Assembly (NCBI RefSeq): GCF_001620365.2
Contig: NZ_LQMT02000018.1
Coordinates: forward strand, 126,396 to 190,395
Length of the DNA stretch: 64,000 nucleotides
Direction: 5' to 3'
From: Amycolatopsis keratiniphila subsp. keratiniphila
GTDB lineage: Bacteria > Actinomycetota > Actinomycetes > Mycobacteriales > Pseudonocardiaceae
Notes under the pieces: generated by a model
What the model was told of the DNA's origin: nothing
Database searches by the model: none
Seen by the model: only the letters and a program-made list of their open reading frames with translations
Shown here: piece by piece, positions 26,451 to 34,269 of the stretch
Numbering within the stretch: the first letter of the stretch is position 1
How the letters are laid out: each line of letters begins with the position of its first letter
Program-made: the position numbers and the translations under genes

Positions 26451-27985
26451 GTCTCGGTGGTCCTGTCCCACGAACCGGCACGAAGGTCTTCCACCTTCTT
26501 GAGCTCACCCTTCGCGACCCGTTCCGACGGCGTCATCGGCAGCTCCGTCACGATCGCCCAGAACCGGGGAACCTTGAAGTAGGCCAGTTTCGCCGAGCAG
26601 AACTCCGCCAGCTCGGCCGGTTCGCACCGGTGCCCCTCGTTCTCGTCGAGGACGATGTACGCCTTGACCTCTTCGCCGCGGATGTCGTCCGGCACCGCGA
26701 TGACGGCGGCGAGCTTGACCGCGGGATGCAGCTGCAGCGCCCGTTCGACCTCGTCGGCGGAGATGTTCTCCCCGCTGCGGCGGATCATGTCCTTGGTGCG
26801 GCCCACGTAGTACACGCGGCCTTCGCCGTCCATTGTGGCCAGATCGCCGGTGTGGAACCAGCCGCCGTCGAAGGCGCGCCTGGTCGCTTCGGGATCGTCG
26901 TGGTAGCCGTGCATCAGGCCGACCCCGCGGATCAGCAGCTCGCCGGTTTCCCCGCGCGGCAGCGGTTTCCCGTCCGCGTCCGCGATCATCACCTCGCGGG
27001 TGGGCGCCGGCCTGCCGAGGCAGCCGGTGCCGACGGTCTCCTCGTGATCCGCCGGGTACATCCGGATGTCGCCGCCGGTCTCGGTCATGCCGAAGGCCTC
27101 GAACCACGGCGCGCCCCAGCGTGCTTCGAGCGCGGCGTGCAGGTCGCGCGGGATGGCCGAAGCGCAGATCGCGCGGACCTGGTGCGCCTTGTCGAGCTCG
27201 CTTTCCGGCTGGCGCAGCAGAAGGGTGGGCATCAGGCCGAGGCAGTAGAACCAGGTGACGCCGTGTTCGCGGATCTTCTCCCAGAACGTCGACGGGTGGA
27301 AGCGGTCGAGCACCACCAGTGTCGCGCCGCCCGCGAGCCCCAGCGCCACGTTCCACTGTGGATCGATGTAGTGGAACGGTTGTGCGGTCAGGATGACGTC
27401 GTCCGCGCCGACCGCCGGGAAGTCCGTGGCCAGGCTGATCGCCAGTGTCGTCCAGTACCGGTTCGGCAGTACGCAACCCTTGGGGGCGCCCGTGGTGCCC
27501 GAGGTGTACTGGATGTTGACCGGGCGTTCGCCCTCGCTCGTGAAGCCCGGGGTGGCCCCGGAACCGGTGAGTTCGCCCGGGGTGAGCACGCGTTCCAGTG
27601 AGGTCTCCGGCGCGATCTTGTCCAGCAGCTCCAGGAATTCCTCGGCGGCGACGGCGAACCTGGCGCCGGAATGCCGCAGCACGTGGGCGCCGTCGAACTC
27701 GCGATATCCGGTGTTGACCGGGACGAGCACCCCGCCGATCTTGGCCAGGGCCAGCCACAGCAACGGGAATTCGGGCTGGTTGCGCAGCATCACCGCGACC
27801 CGGTCGCCCGGCGTCACGCCGAGGTCGAGCAGTGCGCGGGCGTACTCCGTGCTGCGCGCGTCGACGTCGGCGAAGGTGAAGCTCTCCCCGGTGGAGTCGA
27901 AGATCCACGCCGTCTTGTCCGGCCAGAGCGCGGCGGCCCTCGTGGTCAGCCCGACGAGTGTGTCGATCCCGGCGAGCGAGGTCAT
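26441..27985 (-). CDS. AMP-dependent acyl-CoA ligase (CaiC-like)
   Basis: A 514-residue ANL ligase. Motifs are QYTSGTTGAPKGCVLPNRYW (P-loop), FGMTETGGDIRMYP (A5), GGWFHTGDLATMDGEGRVYYVGRTKDMI (A7/A8; split) and the C-terminal Lys region PSERVAKGELKKVEDLR. The sequence YIDPQWNVALGL at the substrate pocket and the A5 version are like crotonobetaine/carnitine or other short polar acid CoA ligases. The ATG overlaps the hydratase stop (ATGA). The substrate is not evident. Confidence 0.9.
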   Translation of the reverse strand: MTSLAGIDTLVGLTTRAAALWPDKTAWIFDSTGESFTFADVDARSTEYARALLDLGVTPGDRVAVMLRNQPEFPLLWLALAKIGGVLVPVNTGYREFDGAHVLRHSGARFAVAAEEFLELLDKIAPETSLERVLTPGELTGSGATPGFTSEGERPVNIQYTSGTTGAPKGCVLPNRYWTTLAISLATDFPAVGADDVILTAQPFHYIDPQWNVALGLAGGATLVVLDRFHPSTFWEKIREHGVTWFYCLGLMPTLLLRQPESELDKAHQVRAICASAIPRDLHAALEARWGAPWFEAFGMTETGGDIRMYPADHEETVGTGCLGRPAPTREVMIADADGKPLPRGETGELLIRGVGLMHGYHDDPEATRRAFDGGWFHTGDLATMDGEGRVYYVGRTKDMIRRSGENISADEVERALQLHPAVKLAAVIAVPDDIRGEEVKAYIVLDENEGHRCEPAELAEFCSAKLAYFKVPRFWAIVTELPMTPSERVAKGELKKVEDLRAGSWDRTTETWL

Positions 27986-28725
27986 GCCCGGCTCCGGAAG
28001 GCCTCGGACGAAGCGGCGACCTCGGCGGAGTGTTCGGTGATCAGCGCGTGGCTGACTTCGAGTTCGAGCGCGGCGTCCAGGGAGCTGTCGATGCCGGAAT
28101 CGAGGGCGCGTTTGGCCATCGTGGCCGCGGCGGCCGGATGCGCGGCGATCCTGGCCGCCCACGCGAGCGCGGTGTCCATCAGGTCGTCGGCGGGCGCGGT
28201 GGCGTTGACCAGGCCGAGTTCGTACGCCTCGGCGCCGCTCACCCGTTCGCCCAGCAGCAGGAGCTCCTTGGCCTTCAGCGGGCCGACCAGCAACGGCAGC
28301 AACCGCGACGCCGCCCCCGTGACGCTCAGGCCGAGGGAGACCTCGGGGAAGGCGAACACCGCGTCTTCGGCGGCGAGGATCAGGTCGCAGCCCATCGCGA
28401 ACTCGGCGCCCGCGCCGATCGCGTAACCGTGGACGGCGGCGATGACGGGCTGGCGGAGGCCGCGAAGGCGGCGCGTCACGTCCTGTAGCCGGTCGAGTCG
28501 CGGGCGTGAATCCCCCTCAGGGGTGGGCTCTTTGAGGTCGTGACCGGCGCAGAAGGCGCGTCCGCGACCGGCGAGCACGACGGCCCGCGCGTCCGATTTG
28601 GCGGCCGCGTCGAGCGCCTCCAGCAGGTCGTCGACCAGTTCGGCGACCACCGCGTTGAGCCGTTCGGGGCGGTTCAGCCAGATCACTGCGATGCCGTCGT
28701 CGAGTGCGTAGTCCACGGTGCTCAT
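27982..28725 (-). CDS. Enoyl-CoA hydratase/isomerase family protein
   Basis: A 247-residue crotonase-fold enzyme. It has the oxyanion-hole segment GRGRAFCAGHDLKE and the second hole and catalytic region HGYAIGAGAEFAMGCDLILAAEDAVFAFPEVSLGL (split). In the second region, a canonical hydratase has Glu residues in AGGG-EL and PE; here the first is AGAEF and the second is PEVS, so one Glu at each place is plausible. It is the first gene of the ech-ligase-tetR operon. Confidence 0.9.
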   Translation of the reverse strand: MSTVDYALDDGIAVIWLNRPERLNAVVAELVDDLLEALDAAAKSDARAVVLAGRGRAFCAGHDLKEPTPEGDSRPRLDRLQDVTRRLRGLRQPVIAAVHGYAIGAGAEFAMGCDLILAAEDAVFAFPEVSLGLSVTGAASRLLPLLVGPLKAKELLLLGERVSGAEAYELGLVNATAPADDLMDTALAWAARIAAHPAAAATMAKRALDSGIDSSLDAALELEVSHALITEHSAEVAASSEAFRSRA

Positions 28726-28740
28726 GACGCCGAGCCTAGA

Positions 28741-28760
28741 CGACCGATCGATCGATCGAT
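28741..28760. promoter_or_regulatory. GATC-repeat palindrome, likely TetR operator
   Basis: CGACCGATCGATCGATCGAT (28741-28760) contains the palindrome CGATCGATCGATCG (28745-28758). It lies 15 bp upstream of the hydratase ATG and 13 bp upstream of the divergent amidohydrolase ATG. Similar ACCGATCGGT-like palindromes are bound by TetR regulators of aryl- and acyl-CoA operons. Confidence 0.5.
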
Positions 28761-28772
28761 AGGGTTGAATCC

Positions 28773-30362
28773 ATGCGGGTCGACACGGTCTACGAGAACG
28801 CCCGGTTCCTCACCGGAACGGGGGAATCCGTAGCGCTTGCCGCGCTCAACGGGCGAATTGTGGCGTTAGGGCATGACGCGGCGGCGCTTTCCACAAAGCG
28901 GCGCGTGGACCTCGGCGGCTCGGTGGTGGTGCCCGGGTTCCACGACGCGCACAACCACATGGCCTGGTTCGGCATGGCCCTCGACGACGTCGCCCTTTCG
29001 GATTGCCGCAGCGTCGACGAGGTGTACGACGCCGTCGCGCGGCGTGCGGCCGAGACCCCGCCGGGCGGCTGGATCATCGGCAGCGGCTACGACCAGAACA
29101 AGCTCGTGGGCGGCCATCCGACGAGGCAGGGGCTCGATCGCGCGGCTCCCGGGCATCTCGTGCGGCTCAAGCACACGTCCGGGCACATGACCGTGGTCAA
29201 CTCCGCGGTGCTGGAGAAACTCGACCTGGGCGACGTGCCCGTCGGCGGCGACGTCGTCCGCGACGAGGACGGTTCGCCGACCGGGCTGCTGCGGGAGCAG
29301 GCCCAGCTGATGCTGCGGCCGCTGACCTACCCGACGCCGGTCGAGCGGGTCGTCCGCGGGCTGGACCGGGCGAGCGAGCGCTACCTGGCCGAGGGCATCA
29401 CGAGTGTCCAGGAGGCCGGGATCGGCGGGGGTCTCGTGGGGGAGACCCCCGCCGAGCTGGCCGCGTACCAGCTGGCGCGCGAACGCGGCGTGCTGCGGGT
29501 GCGGAGCACGGTGATGGTCGCGGCGAGTGTGCTGCACGACCTCGATGCGGGGGCCGGCTTCGGCTTGGACCTGGGGATGCGCACCGGCTTCGGCGACGAA
29601 TGGCTGCGGATCGGCGCGATGAAGCTGTTCGCCGACGGCTCGCTGATCGGCCGCACCTGCGCCATGCACGAGCCGTTCGCCGGCGAAACGGACAACGTCG
29701 GCTACTTCCAGGTGCCCGAGGACGAGATCGCGCGGACGATCGCCGCCGCGCACAAGGCGGGCTGGCAGATCGCGACGCACGCCATCGGCGACCGCGCGAT
29801 CACCGTCGTCCTAGACGCCTACGAAGCCGCGTTGAAGGCCGATCCGCGTCCCGGCCACCGGCACCGCATCGAGCACTGCGCGGTGCTGCGGCCCGAGGAG
29901 CTGAAGCGCCTGGCGTCGTTGGGGCTGATCGCTTCGCCGCAGGGCCGGTTCGTCAACGAGATCGGCGACGGCATGCGGGCCGCCCTCGGCCCCGAACGCG
30001 AGCCCTGGTGCTACCGGCTCAAGAGCCTGCTCGACGCGGGATGCGTGCTGCCCGCCAGTTCGGACCGCCCGGTCGTCGAGGGGGCGCCGCTGCTCGCGCT
30101 GGCCGACATGGTCCGGCGGAAGACCGCGTCCGGGGTCGTGCTGGGTCCCGATGAGCGGCTCACTCCCGCCGAAGCCCTGCGCGCGTACACCTATGGCTCC
30201 GCGTACGCCGCTTTCGCCGAGAAGGACCTGGGCACGCTGGAGATCGGCAAGCTCGCGGACTTCGCCGTCCTCTCGGCCGACCCGACCGACGAGTCCACAT
30301 TGGATTCGATCCACGTCGTCGCCACCGCCGTCGGTGGCGACATCGTCTACGAACGGAGCTGA
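28773..30362 (+). CDS. Amidohydrolase family 3 protein (YtcJ-like)
   Basis: A 529-residue metal-dependent hydrolase. The metal ligands are seen in VPGFHDAHNHM (H-x-H), KLFADGSLIGR region, ATHAIGDRA (His) and RIEHC (His), with ASSDRPV holding the last Asp. The C-terminal composite domain is DLGTLEIGKLADFAVL. This is the YtcJ/Amidohydro_3 type, which hydrolyses C-N bonds, often N-formyl or cyclic amides; no specific substrate can be set. It lies divergent from the acyl-CoA operon and 5 bp upstream of a GNAT gene. Confidence 0.88.
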   Translation: MRVDTVYENARFLTGTGESVALAALNGRIVALGHDAAALSTKRRVDLGGSVVVPGFHDAHNHMAWFGMALDDVALSDCRSVDEVYDAVARRAAETPPGGWIIGSGYDQNKLVGGHPTRQGLDRAAPGHLVRLKHTSGHMTVVNSAVLEKLDLGDVPVGGDVVRDEDGSPTGLLREQAQLMLRPLTYPTPVERVVRGLDRASERYLAEGITSVQEAGIGGGLVGETPAELAAYQLARERGVLRVRSTVMVAASVLHDLDAGAGFGLDLGMRTGFGDEWLRIGAMKLFADGSLIGRTCAMHEPFAGETDNVGYFQVPEDEIARTIAAAHKAGWQIATHAIGDRAITVVLDAYEAALKADPRPGHRHRIEHCAVLRPEELKRLASLGLIASPQGRFVNEIGDGMRAALGPEREPWCYRLKSLLDAGCVLPASSDRPVVEGAPLLALADMVRRKTASGVVLGPDERLTPAEALRAYTYGSAYAAFAEKDLGTLEIGKLADFAVLSADPTDESTLDSIHVVATAVGGDIVYERS

Positions 30363-30367
30363 GACCC

Positions 30368-30817
30368 ATGCCGGTGCGGGACGCGGTCGCGGACGACATC
30401 GAGGAGATCTGCGCGCTCATCGAGGAGCACGCGGTCTACGAGGACAAACACGATCTGAAGCTCGACCGGCAGGAGATGGCCGGGTTCCTCTTCGGGCCCG
30501 ATCCGAAGGCCTGGGTGCTGCTGGCCACCCCGCCGGACGAGCCGGGCAAGGTCGCCGGCTTCGCCTTCTGCAGCTGGAACTTCTCCACCTGGGAAGCGCG
30601 TCCGGGGATCTGGCTCGACGATCTCTTCGTACGCCCTGAGCACCGTCGTTTCGGCCTCGGGCGTGAGTTGCTCGACGAGCTGAGCGCGCGGACCCCCGGC
30701 CGGGTCGAATGGGACATGCAGGAGGGCAACGAGAAGGGCGAGGCGTTCTACGCCCAGCTCGGCGCCGACCCCGTCCCCGGCTGGATCCGGTACCGCTGGC
30801 GGCCGCACGCTGGGTGA
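30368..30817 (+). CDS. GNAT N-acetyltransferase
   Basis: A 149-residue acetyltransferase. The acetyl-CoA-binding motif A is LDDLFVRPEHRRFGLGRELLDEL (R-x2-G-x-G/A-type loop), after a beta strand VAGFAFCSWNFSTW. The Tyr near the C-terminus (KGEAFYAQLGADPVPGWIRYRW) is the usual proton donor region. It resembles the diamine/thialysine N-acetyltransferase subgroup by NFSTW...GIWLDDLFVRPE. It is co-transcribed with the amidohydrolase (5-bp gap). Confidence 0.9.
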   Translation: MPVRDAVADDIEEICALIEEHAVYEDKHDLKLDRQEMAGFLFGPDPKAWVLLATPPDEPGKVAGFAFCSWNFSTWEARPGIWLDDLFVRPEHRRFGLGRELLDELSARTPGRVEWDMQEGNEKGEAFYAQLGADPVPGWIRYRWRPHAG

Positions 30818-30852
30818 TCCGCGACCGGGCGGCAAGCCGTAAACTCGCACCC

Positions 30853-31536
30853 ATGGGTGAAGGGGCAAGTCGCAGGTCGTCGTCCGTGGAGGACTACGTC
30901 CGGGTGATCTACGGGCTGGTGGAGCGCGGCGAGGCCGTCACCAACACGTCGCTGGCCGGACGGCTGGAGGTCAGCCCGTCGTCGGCGTCCGGGATGGTCA
31001 CCAAGCTGTCCCAGCTGGGACTGGTCGCGCACGTGCCGTACCGCGGGATCGAACTGACCACCGAGGGCAGGCTGCTGGCCCGCTCGGTGCTGCGCCGCCA
31101 CCGGCTGATCGAGACCTACCTGGTGTCCGAACTCGGCTACACCTGGGACGAGGTGCACTCGGAGGCCGACGCGCTCGAACACGCGGTGTCGGACCGGCTC
31201 GTCGAGCGGATCGCGGCCAAACTCGGCAACCCGATGCGCGACCCGCACGGCGACCCCATCCCCGCCCCCGACGGCAGCGTCGAGGAGATGCCGATGCGCA
31301 TCCTCGACGACCTCCCGCCCGGCGCGGTCGGCGAGATCGTCCGCGTCTGGGACACCGATCCGGAGCTCCTGCGCTACCTGACCGAGCATTCGATCGGCCT
31401 CGGCGAGCGGATCGAGGTCGTCGAGCGCCAGCCGTTCGGCGGACCGATGGTGGTCAAGGTCGGCTCGCCGCCCGACGCGGCAACGCACGCGATCGGCAAG
31501 GAGATCGCGCAGGCGCTTTCGGTCGCGCTGCGCTGA
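30853..31536 (+). CDS. DtxR/MntR-family metal-dependent regulator
   Basis: A 227-residue iron- or manganese-dependent repressor. The winged HTH is near residues 10-70 (SSVEDYVRVIYGLVERGEAV, SLAGRLEVSPSSASGMVTKLSQLGLV), followed by the dimerisation/metal domain with RHRLIETYLVSELGYTWDEVHSEADALEHAVS (split), a metal-ligand pattern of the family, and a C-terminal SH3-like FeoA domain (LPPGAVGEIVRVWDTDPELLRYL). The layout is closer to MntR/SirR of mycobacteria (Rv2788) than to IdeR. Its targets are not shown by the sequence here. Confidence 0.92.
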   Translation: MGEGASRRSSSVEDYVRVIYGLVERGEAVTNTSLAGRLEVSPSSASGMVTKLSQLGLVAHVPYRGIELTTEGRLLARSVLRRHRLIETYLVSELGYTWDEVHSEADALEHAVSDRLVERIAAKLGNPMRDPHGDPIPAPDGSVEEMPMRILDDLPPGAVGEIVRVWDTDPELLRYLTEHSIGLGERIEVVERQPFGGPMVVKVGSPPDAATHAIGKEIAQALSVALR

Positions 31537-31679
31537 ACCGTGTCCACTGTGGACCGGTATCGGCCGCGGTGGGAATTTTCCTACGTCTCTGCATAATTAC
31601 GTCACCCGCCTGCCACGCCGATAGGTGATCTAAGGCCCTTCCGATCATGTGTTCGCCCGCCTAGGCTGCGCTATTCCGG

Positions 31680-32084
31680 GTGGCTAGCGAGCGTGCGAAG
31701 GCGATGAAGATGACCGGTCAGCGGACACACACCATCGACCGGGGGGTGGCGGAAGGACGTGAACTCAGGCGGCTTTTGGAGACCGGGCCGTTCGCGGACG
31801 CCCTCAGGGCGGCGATCAGGGCGAGGGGCCTCGGGCTCGATCGGATCCGGTACCGGCTGAGAGGGCGCGGGTGCTCGGTGAGCCTCGCGACCCTGAGCCA
31901 CTGGCAGTCGGGACGATGCCGTCCCGAACGGCCGGAATCCCTGCTGGTGCTCAAGAATCTCGAGGAGATCCTCGGGGTGCCGCCGGAGTCGCTGTCGCGG
32001 CTTCTCGGGCCGCCGCGCGGGCGGGCGGCCCGGTGTACGGTGCCCGGCGAGGGCCTCGTGATGCCGAGAGGCCGGGACACTTAG
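31680..32084 (+). CDS. Short helix-turn-helix protein
   Basis: Up to 134 residues (GTG 31680; ATG 31704 or 31710 are alternatives). It has an HTH of the type seen in long actinobacterial XRE-like regulators: FADALRAAIRARGLGLDRIR then GCSVSLATLSHWQSGRCRPERPESLLVLKNLEEIL. Full-length homologues, as I recall them, carry about 150 more residues after this point; here a stop comes soon after LSRLLGPPRGR. It may be a natural short form or a truncation. The downstream dehydrogenase GTG is only 9 bp away. Confidence 0.6.
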   Translation: MASERAKAMKMTGQRTHTIDRGVAEGRELRRLLETGPFADALRAAIRARGLGLDRIRYRLRGRGCSVSLATLSHWQSGRCRPERPESLLVLKNLEEILGVPPESLSRLLGPPRGRAARCTVPGEGLVMPRGRDT

Positions 32085-32093
32085 GGAGCGCGA

Positions 32094-33152
32094 GTGCGGG
32101 CGGTCGTCTTCGAGGAGTTCGGGGTGCTGCCCGAGGTACGCGAGGTGCCGGATCCGGTCGCGCCGCCGGGCGGGGTGGTGATCGCCGTCGAGGCGACCGG
32201 GGTGTGCCGCAGCGACTGGCACTCCTGGCAGGGGCACGACACGTCGGTGAAGCTGCCGCACGTCGCCGGGCACGAACTCGCCGGCCGCATCGCGTCGCTC
32301 GGCGAGGGCGTCCGGGGCTGGTCGGCGGGCGACCGGGTGACCGTGCCGTTCGTCTGCGCGTGCGGCACCTGTGCCCAGTGCGCCGCCGGTGACCAGCAGA
32401 TCTGCGACCGCGAGTTCCAGCCGGGCGCGACCCACTGGGGCTCGTTCGCGGACTACGTCGCCATCGAAAACGCCGAGGTCAACCTCGTGGCGCTGCCTGA
32501 CACGCTGTCCGCCGCCGAGGCCGCGGCCCTGGGCTGCCGGTTCGGGACGGCGTTCCGGGCCGTGCTGCGCCAGGGCGGGGTCCGGCCTGGTCAGTGGGTC
32601 GCGGTCTACGGCTGCGGTGGCGTGGGCGTCTCGTCGATCCTGCTGGCCGTCGCGGCCGGTGCGTCGGTCGTCGCCGTCGACCCGTCTCCGCAGGCCAGGG
32701 CGCTGGCCTCGCGGATGGGGGCTGTCGTGTGCGTCGACCCTTCCGCGTTCGACGGGCACGAGGCGGTCTCCGCGCGCGTCCGGGAGCTGACCGGCGGCGG
32801 CGCGCACGTCTCCCTCGACTGCCTCGGCTCGCCGACCACCTGCGCCGCCTCGATCGGCAGCCTCCGCAAACGCGGACGGCACGTCCAGGCCGGTCTGATG
32901 CCGCCCGCGCAGGGCATCGCGCCGATCCCGATGCACCGCGTGATCGGCGGGGAACTGGAGATCGTCGGCATCCACGGCCTGCAGGCGCACGAGTACCCCG
33001 AGATGCTGCGGGTGGTGGAGACGGCCGGGATCGACCTCGAAGGCATGATCGGCAAGCGGGTCGGCCTCGACGACGTCCCCGCGGTGCTCGCGGAAATGAA
33101 CGACCCGGTGCCCGCGCGAGCCGGGGTCACGGTGGTCGAATTCGCACAGTGA
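32094..33152 (+). CDS. Zinc-dependent alcohol dehydrogenase
   Basis: A 352-residue medium-chain dehydrogenase/reductase. The catalytic zinc ligands are Cys in TGVCRSDWHSW, His/Glu in VAGHELAGRI and a later Cys region; structural zinc Cys residues are in CACGTCAQCAAGDQQIC (four Cys). The NAD(P) fold is VAVYGCGGVGVSSILLAV. This type oxidises primary or secondary alcohols with NAD+; the exact substrate is unknown. GTG 32094 follows GGGAGCG. It may be coupled to the short HTH gene upstream. Confidence 0.9.
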   Translation: MRAVVFEEFGVLPEVREVPDPVAPPGGVVIAVEATGVCRSDWHSWQGHDTSVKLPHVAGHELAGRIASLGEGVRGWSAGDRVTVPFVCACGTCAQCAAGDQQICDREFQPGATHWGSFADYVAIENAEVNLVALPDTLSAAEAAALGCRFGTAFRAVLRQGGVRPGQWVAVYGCGGVGVSSILLAVAAGASVVAVDPSPQARALASRMGAVVCVDPSAFDGHEAVSARVRELTGGGAHVSLDCLGSPTTCAASIGSLRKRGRHVQAGLMPPAQGIAPIPMHRVIGGELEIVGIHGLQAHEYPEMLRVVETAGIDLEGMIGKRVGLDDVPAVLAEMNDPVPARAGVTVVEFAQ

Positions 33153-33238
33153 CCGGGTGAACGCACTGCGGTCAACCGGCCGATCGGAGTAGTCCGAAAG
33201 GTGGCTTCTCCCGCCGCTTTGTGGCAGCTTCGTTGGCC

Positions 33239-33376
33239 GTGACAGTCATGGATGCCCCGGTGGAGCCACGATTCGGCCGTCGCGTGCTGCGCTGGTTCAC
33301 CGCGGCCGGTGTCCTGGTGCGGGGCCACCGGATCATCGGCGCGCGCCCTGGCAGACTCGACGTGTGGACGCGCTGA
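33239..33376 (+). CDS. Possible small ORF overlapping alkB
   Basis: A 45-residue reading frame (GTG 33239, giving TVMDAPVEPRFGRRVLRWFT...). It overlaps the alkB start by 13 bp. It has no recognised motif and a basic composition. The intergenic gap would otherwise be 211 bp. It could be noncoding leader. Confidence 0.25.
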   Translation: MTVMDAPVEPRFGRRVLRWFTAAGVLVRGHRIIGARPGRLDVWTR

Positions 33377-33993
33377 TCCCCCGACCGCGGACCGAAGTCG
33401 CGCCCGGCGCGGTGCACGTTCCGGACTGGCTCGACCTCGACGGGCAACGTCGCCTGGTCGAAGCCTGCCGAGGCTGGCGCGGTTACCGGCGGACGCGGCT
33501 GCCGAACGGCGGCGTCATGTCGGTGCGGACGGTGTGCCTCGGCTGGCACTGGCATCCGTACCGGTACGCGAAGGTGACCGAAGACGGCTCGCCGGTGCTG
33601 CCGTTTCCTTCGTGGCTGGGGGATCTCGGGCGCCGGGCCGTCTCCGACGCCTACGGGGTTTCGTCGTACGAGCCGGACATCGCGCTGGTGAACTTCTACG
33701 ATTCCGCCGCGAAAATGGGGCAGCATCAGGACAAGGACGAGGCTTCGCTGGAGCCCGTCGTGTCGCTGAGTCTCGGGGACGCCTGCGTCTTCCGGTTCGG
33801 GAACACGACCGATCGCGGGCGGCCCTATACGGATGTGGATCTGCGCTCGGGGGATCTGTTCGTGTTCGGCGGGGAGTCCAGGCTGGCTTTCCATGGGGTG
33901 CCTCGGGTGTTGCCTGGGACCGCTGATCCGGCGCTGGGGTTGGTGGGGCGGTTGAACATCACTTTGCGGGTTTCGGGCCTTCCTTCGAGTTAG
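33364..33993 (+). CDS. alkB: Alkylated DNA repair dioxygenase AlkB
   Basis: A 209-residue Fe(II)/2-oxoglutarate dioxygenase that removes N1-methyladenine and N3-methylcytosine by oxidation. The iron ligands are H-x-D in MGQHQDKDE and His in SRLAFHGVPR; the 2-oxoglutarate Arg is in GRLNITLRVSG. The nucleotide-recognition region has LPNGGVMSVRTVCLGW and NFYDSAAKMG. GTG 33364 gives the E. coli-like length. It is separated from the dehydrogenase by 211 bp and likely has its own promoter. Confidence 0.93.
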   Translation: MDALIPRPRTEVAPGAVHVPDWLDLDGQRRLVEACRGWRGYRRTRLPNGGVMSVRTVCLGWHWHPYRYAKVTEDGSPVLPFPSWLGDLGRRAVSDAYGVSSYEPDIALVNFYDSAAKMGQHQDKDEASLEPVVSLSLGDACVFRFGNTTDRGRPYTDVDLRSGDLFVFGGESRLAFHGVPRVLPGTADPALGLVGRLNITLRVSGLPSS

Positions 33994-34005
33994 GTGTTTC
34001 CGGTT

Positions 34006-34032
34006 ATTGGGCGCGGTGAATCTTTATGCATT
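34006..34032 (+). repeat. 27-bp direct repeat, copy 1
   Basis: The sequence ATTGGGCGCGGTGAATCTTT then ATGCATT at 34006-34032 recurs at 34178-34204 with a single G-to-A change. Both copies lie in a 276-bp, relatively AT-rich gap (33994-34269) without any gene, just upstream of the HNH-nuclease gene. Confidence 0.8.
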
Positions 34033-34177
34033 GTCGGAGCGTGGTTAGAGCTTTTCTCGCGTGGTGAGTTTGCGGAGTTTTTTGCGGAACGGGCCGCGAA
34101 CGGTGGGATCGAACCGCAACAACTATAGCCAAGAGCATCGCTCGCCGGCGACCGATCGCCACGCAAGACGCGCTCAT

Positions 34178-34204
34178 ATTGGGCACGGTGAATCTTTATG
34201 CATT
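34178..34204 (+). repeat. 27-bp direct repeat, copy 2
   Basis: Second copy (GGGCACGGTGAATCTTTATG core), 172 bp after the first. It is followed by an AT-rich tract (34212-34238) that may be the promoter of the nuclease gene. Confidence 0.8.
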
Positions 34205-34269
34205 TCCTGGGACGATATAGTCTGAATATGCTATAGCACAGGTGTTCGATCCGGCGTAGCGTTGATCTT

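Noticed and set aside
33252..33926. 224-residue frame over alkB
   Set aside because: It is a +2 shadow of alkB with Arg/Ala/Gly-rich low-information sequence.
34096..34121. tRNA-like T-loop (GGTTCGATCCC) on the minus strand near 34100
   Set aside because: The flanking bases do not form a 5-bp T-stem, acceptor stem or anticodon arm; no cloverleaf can be drawn.
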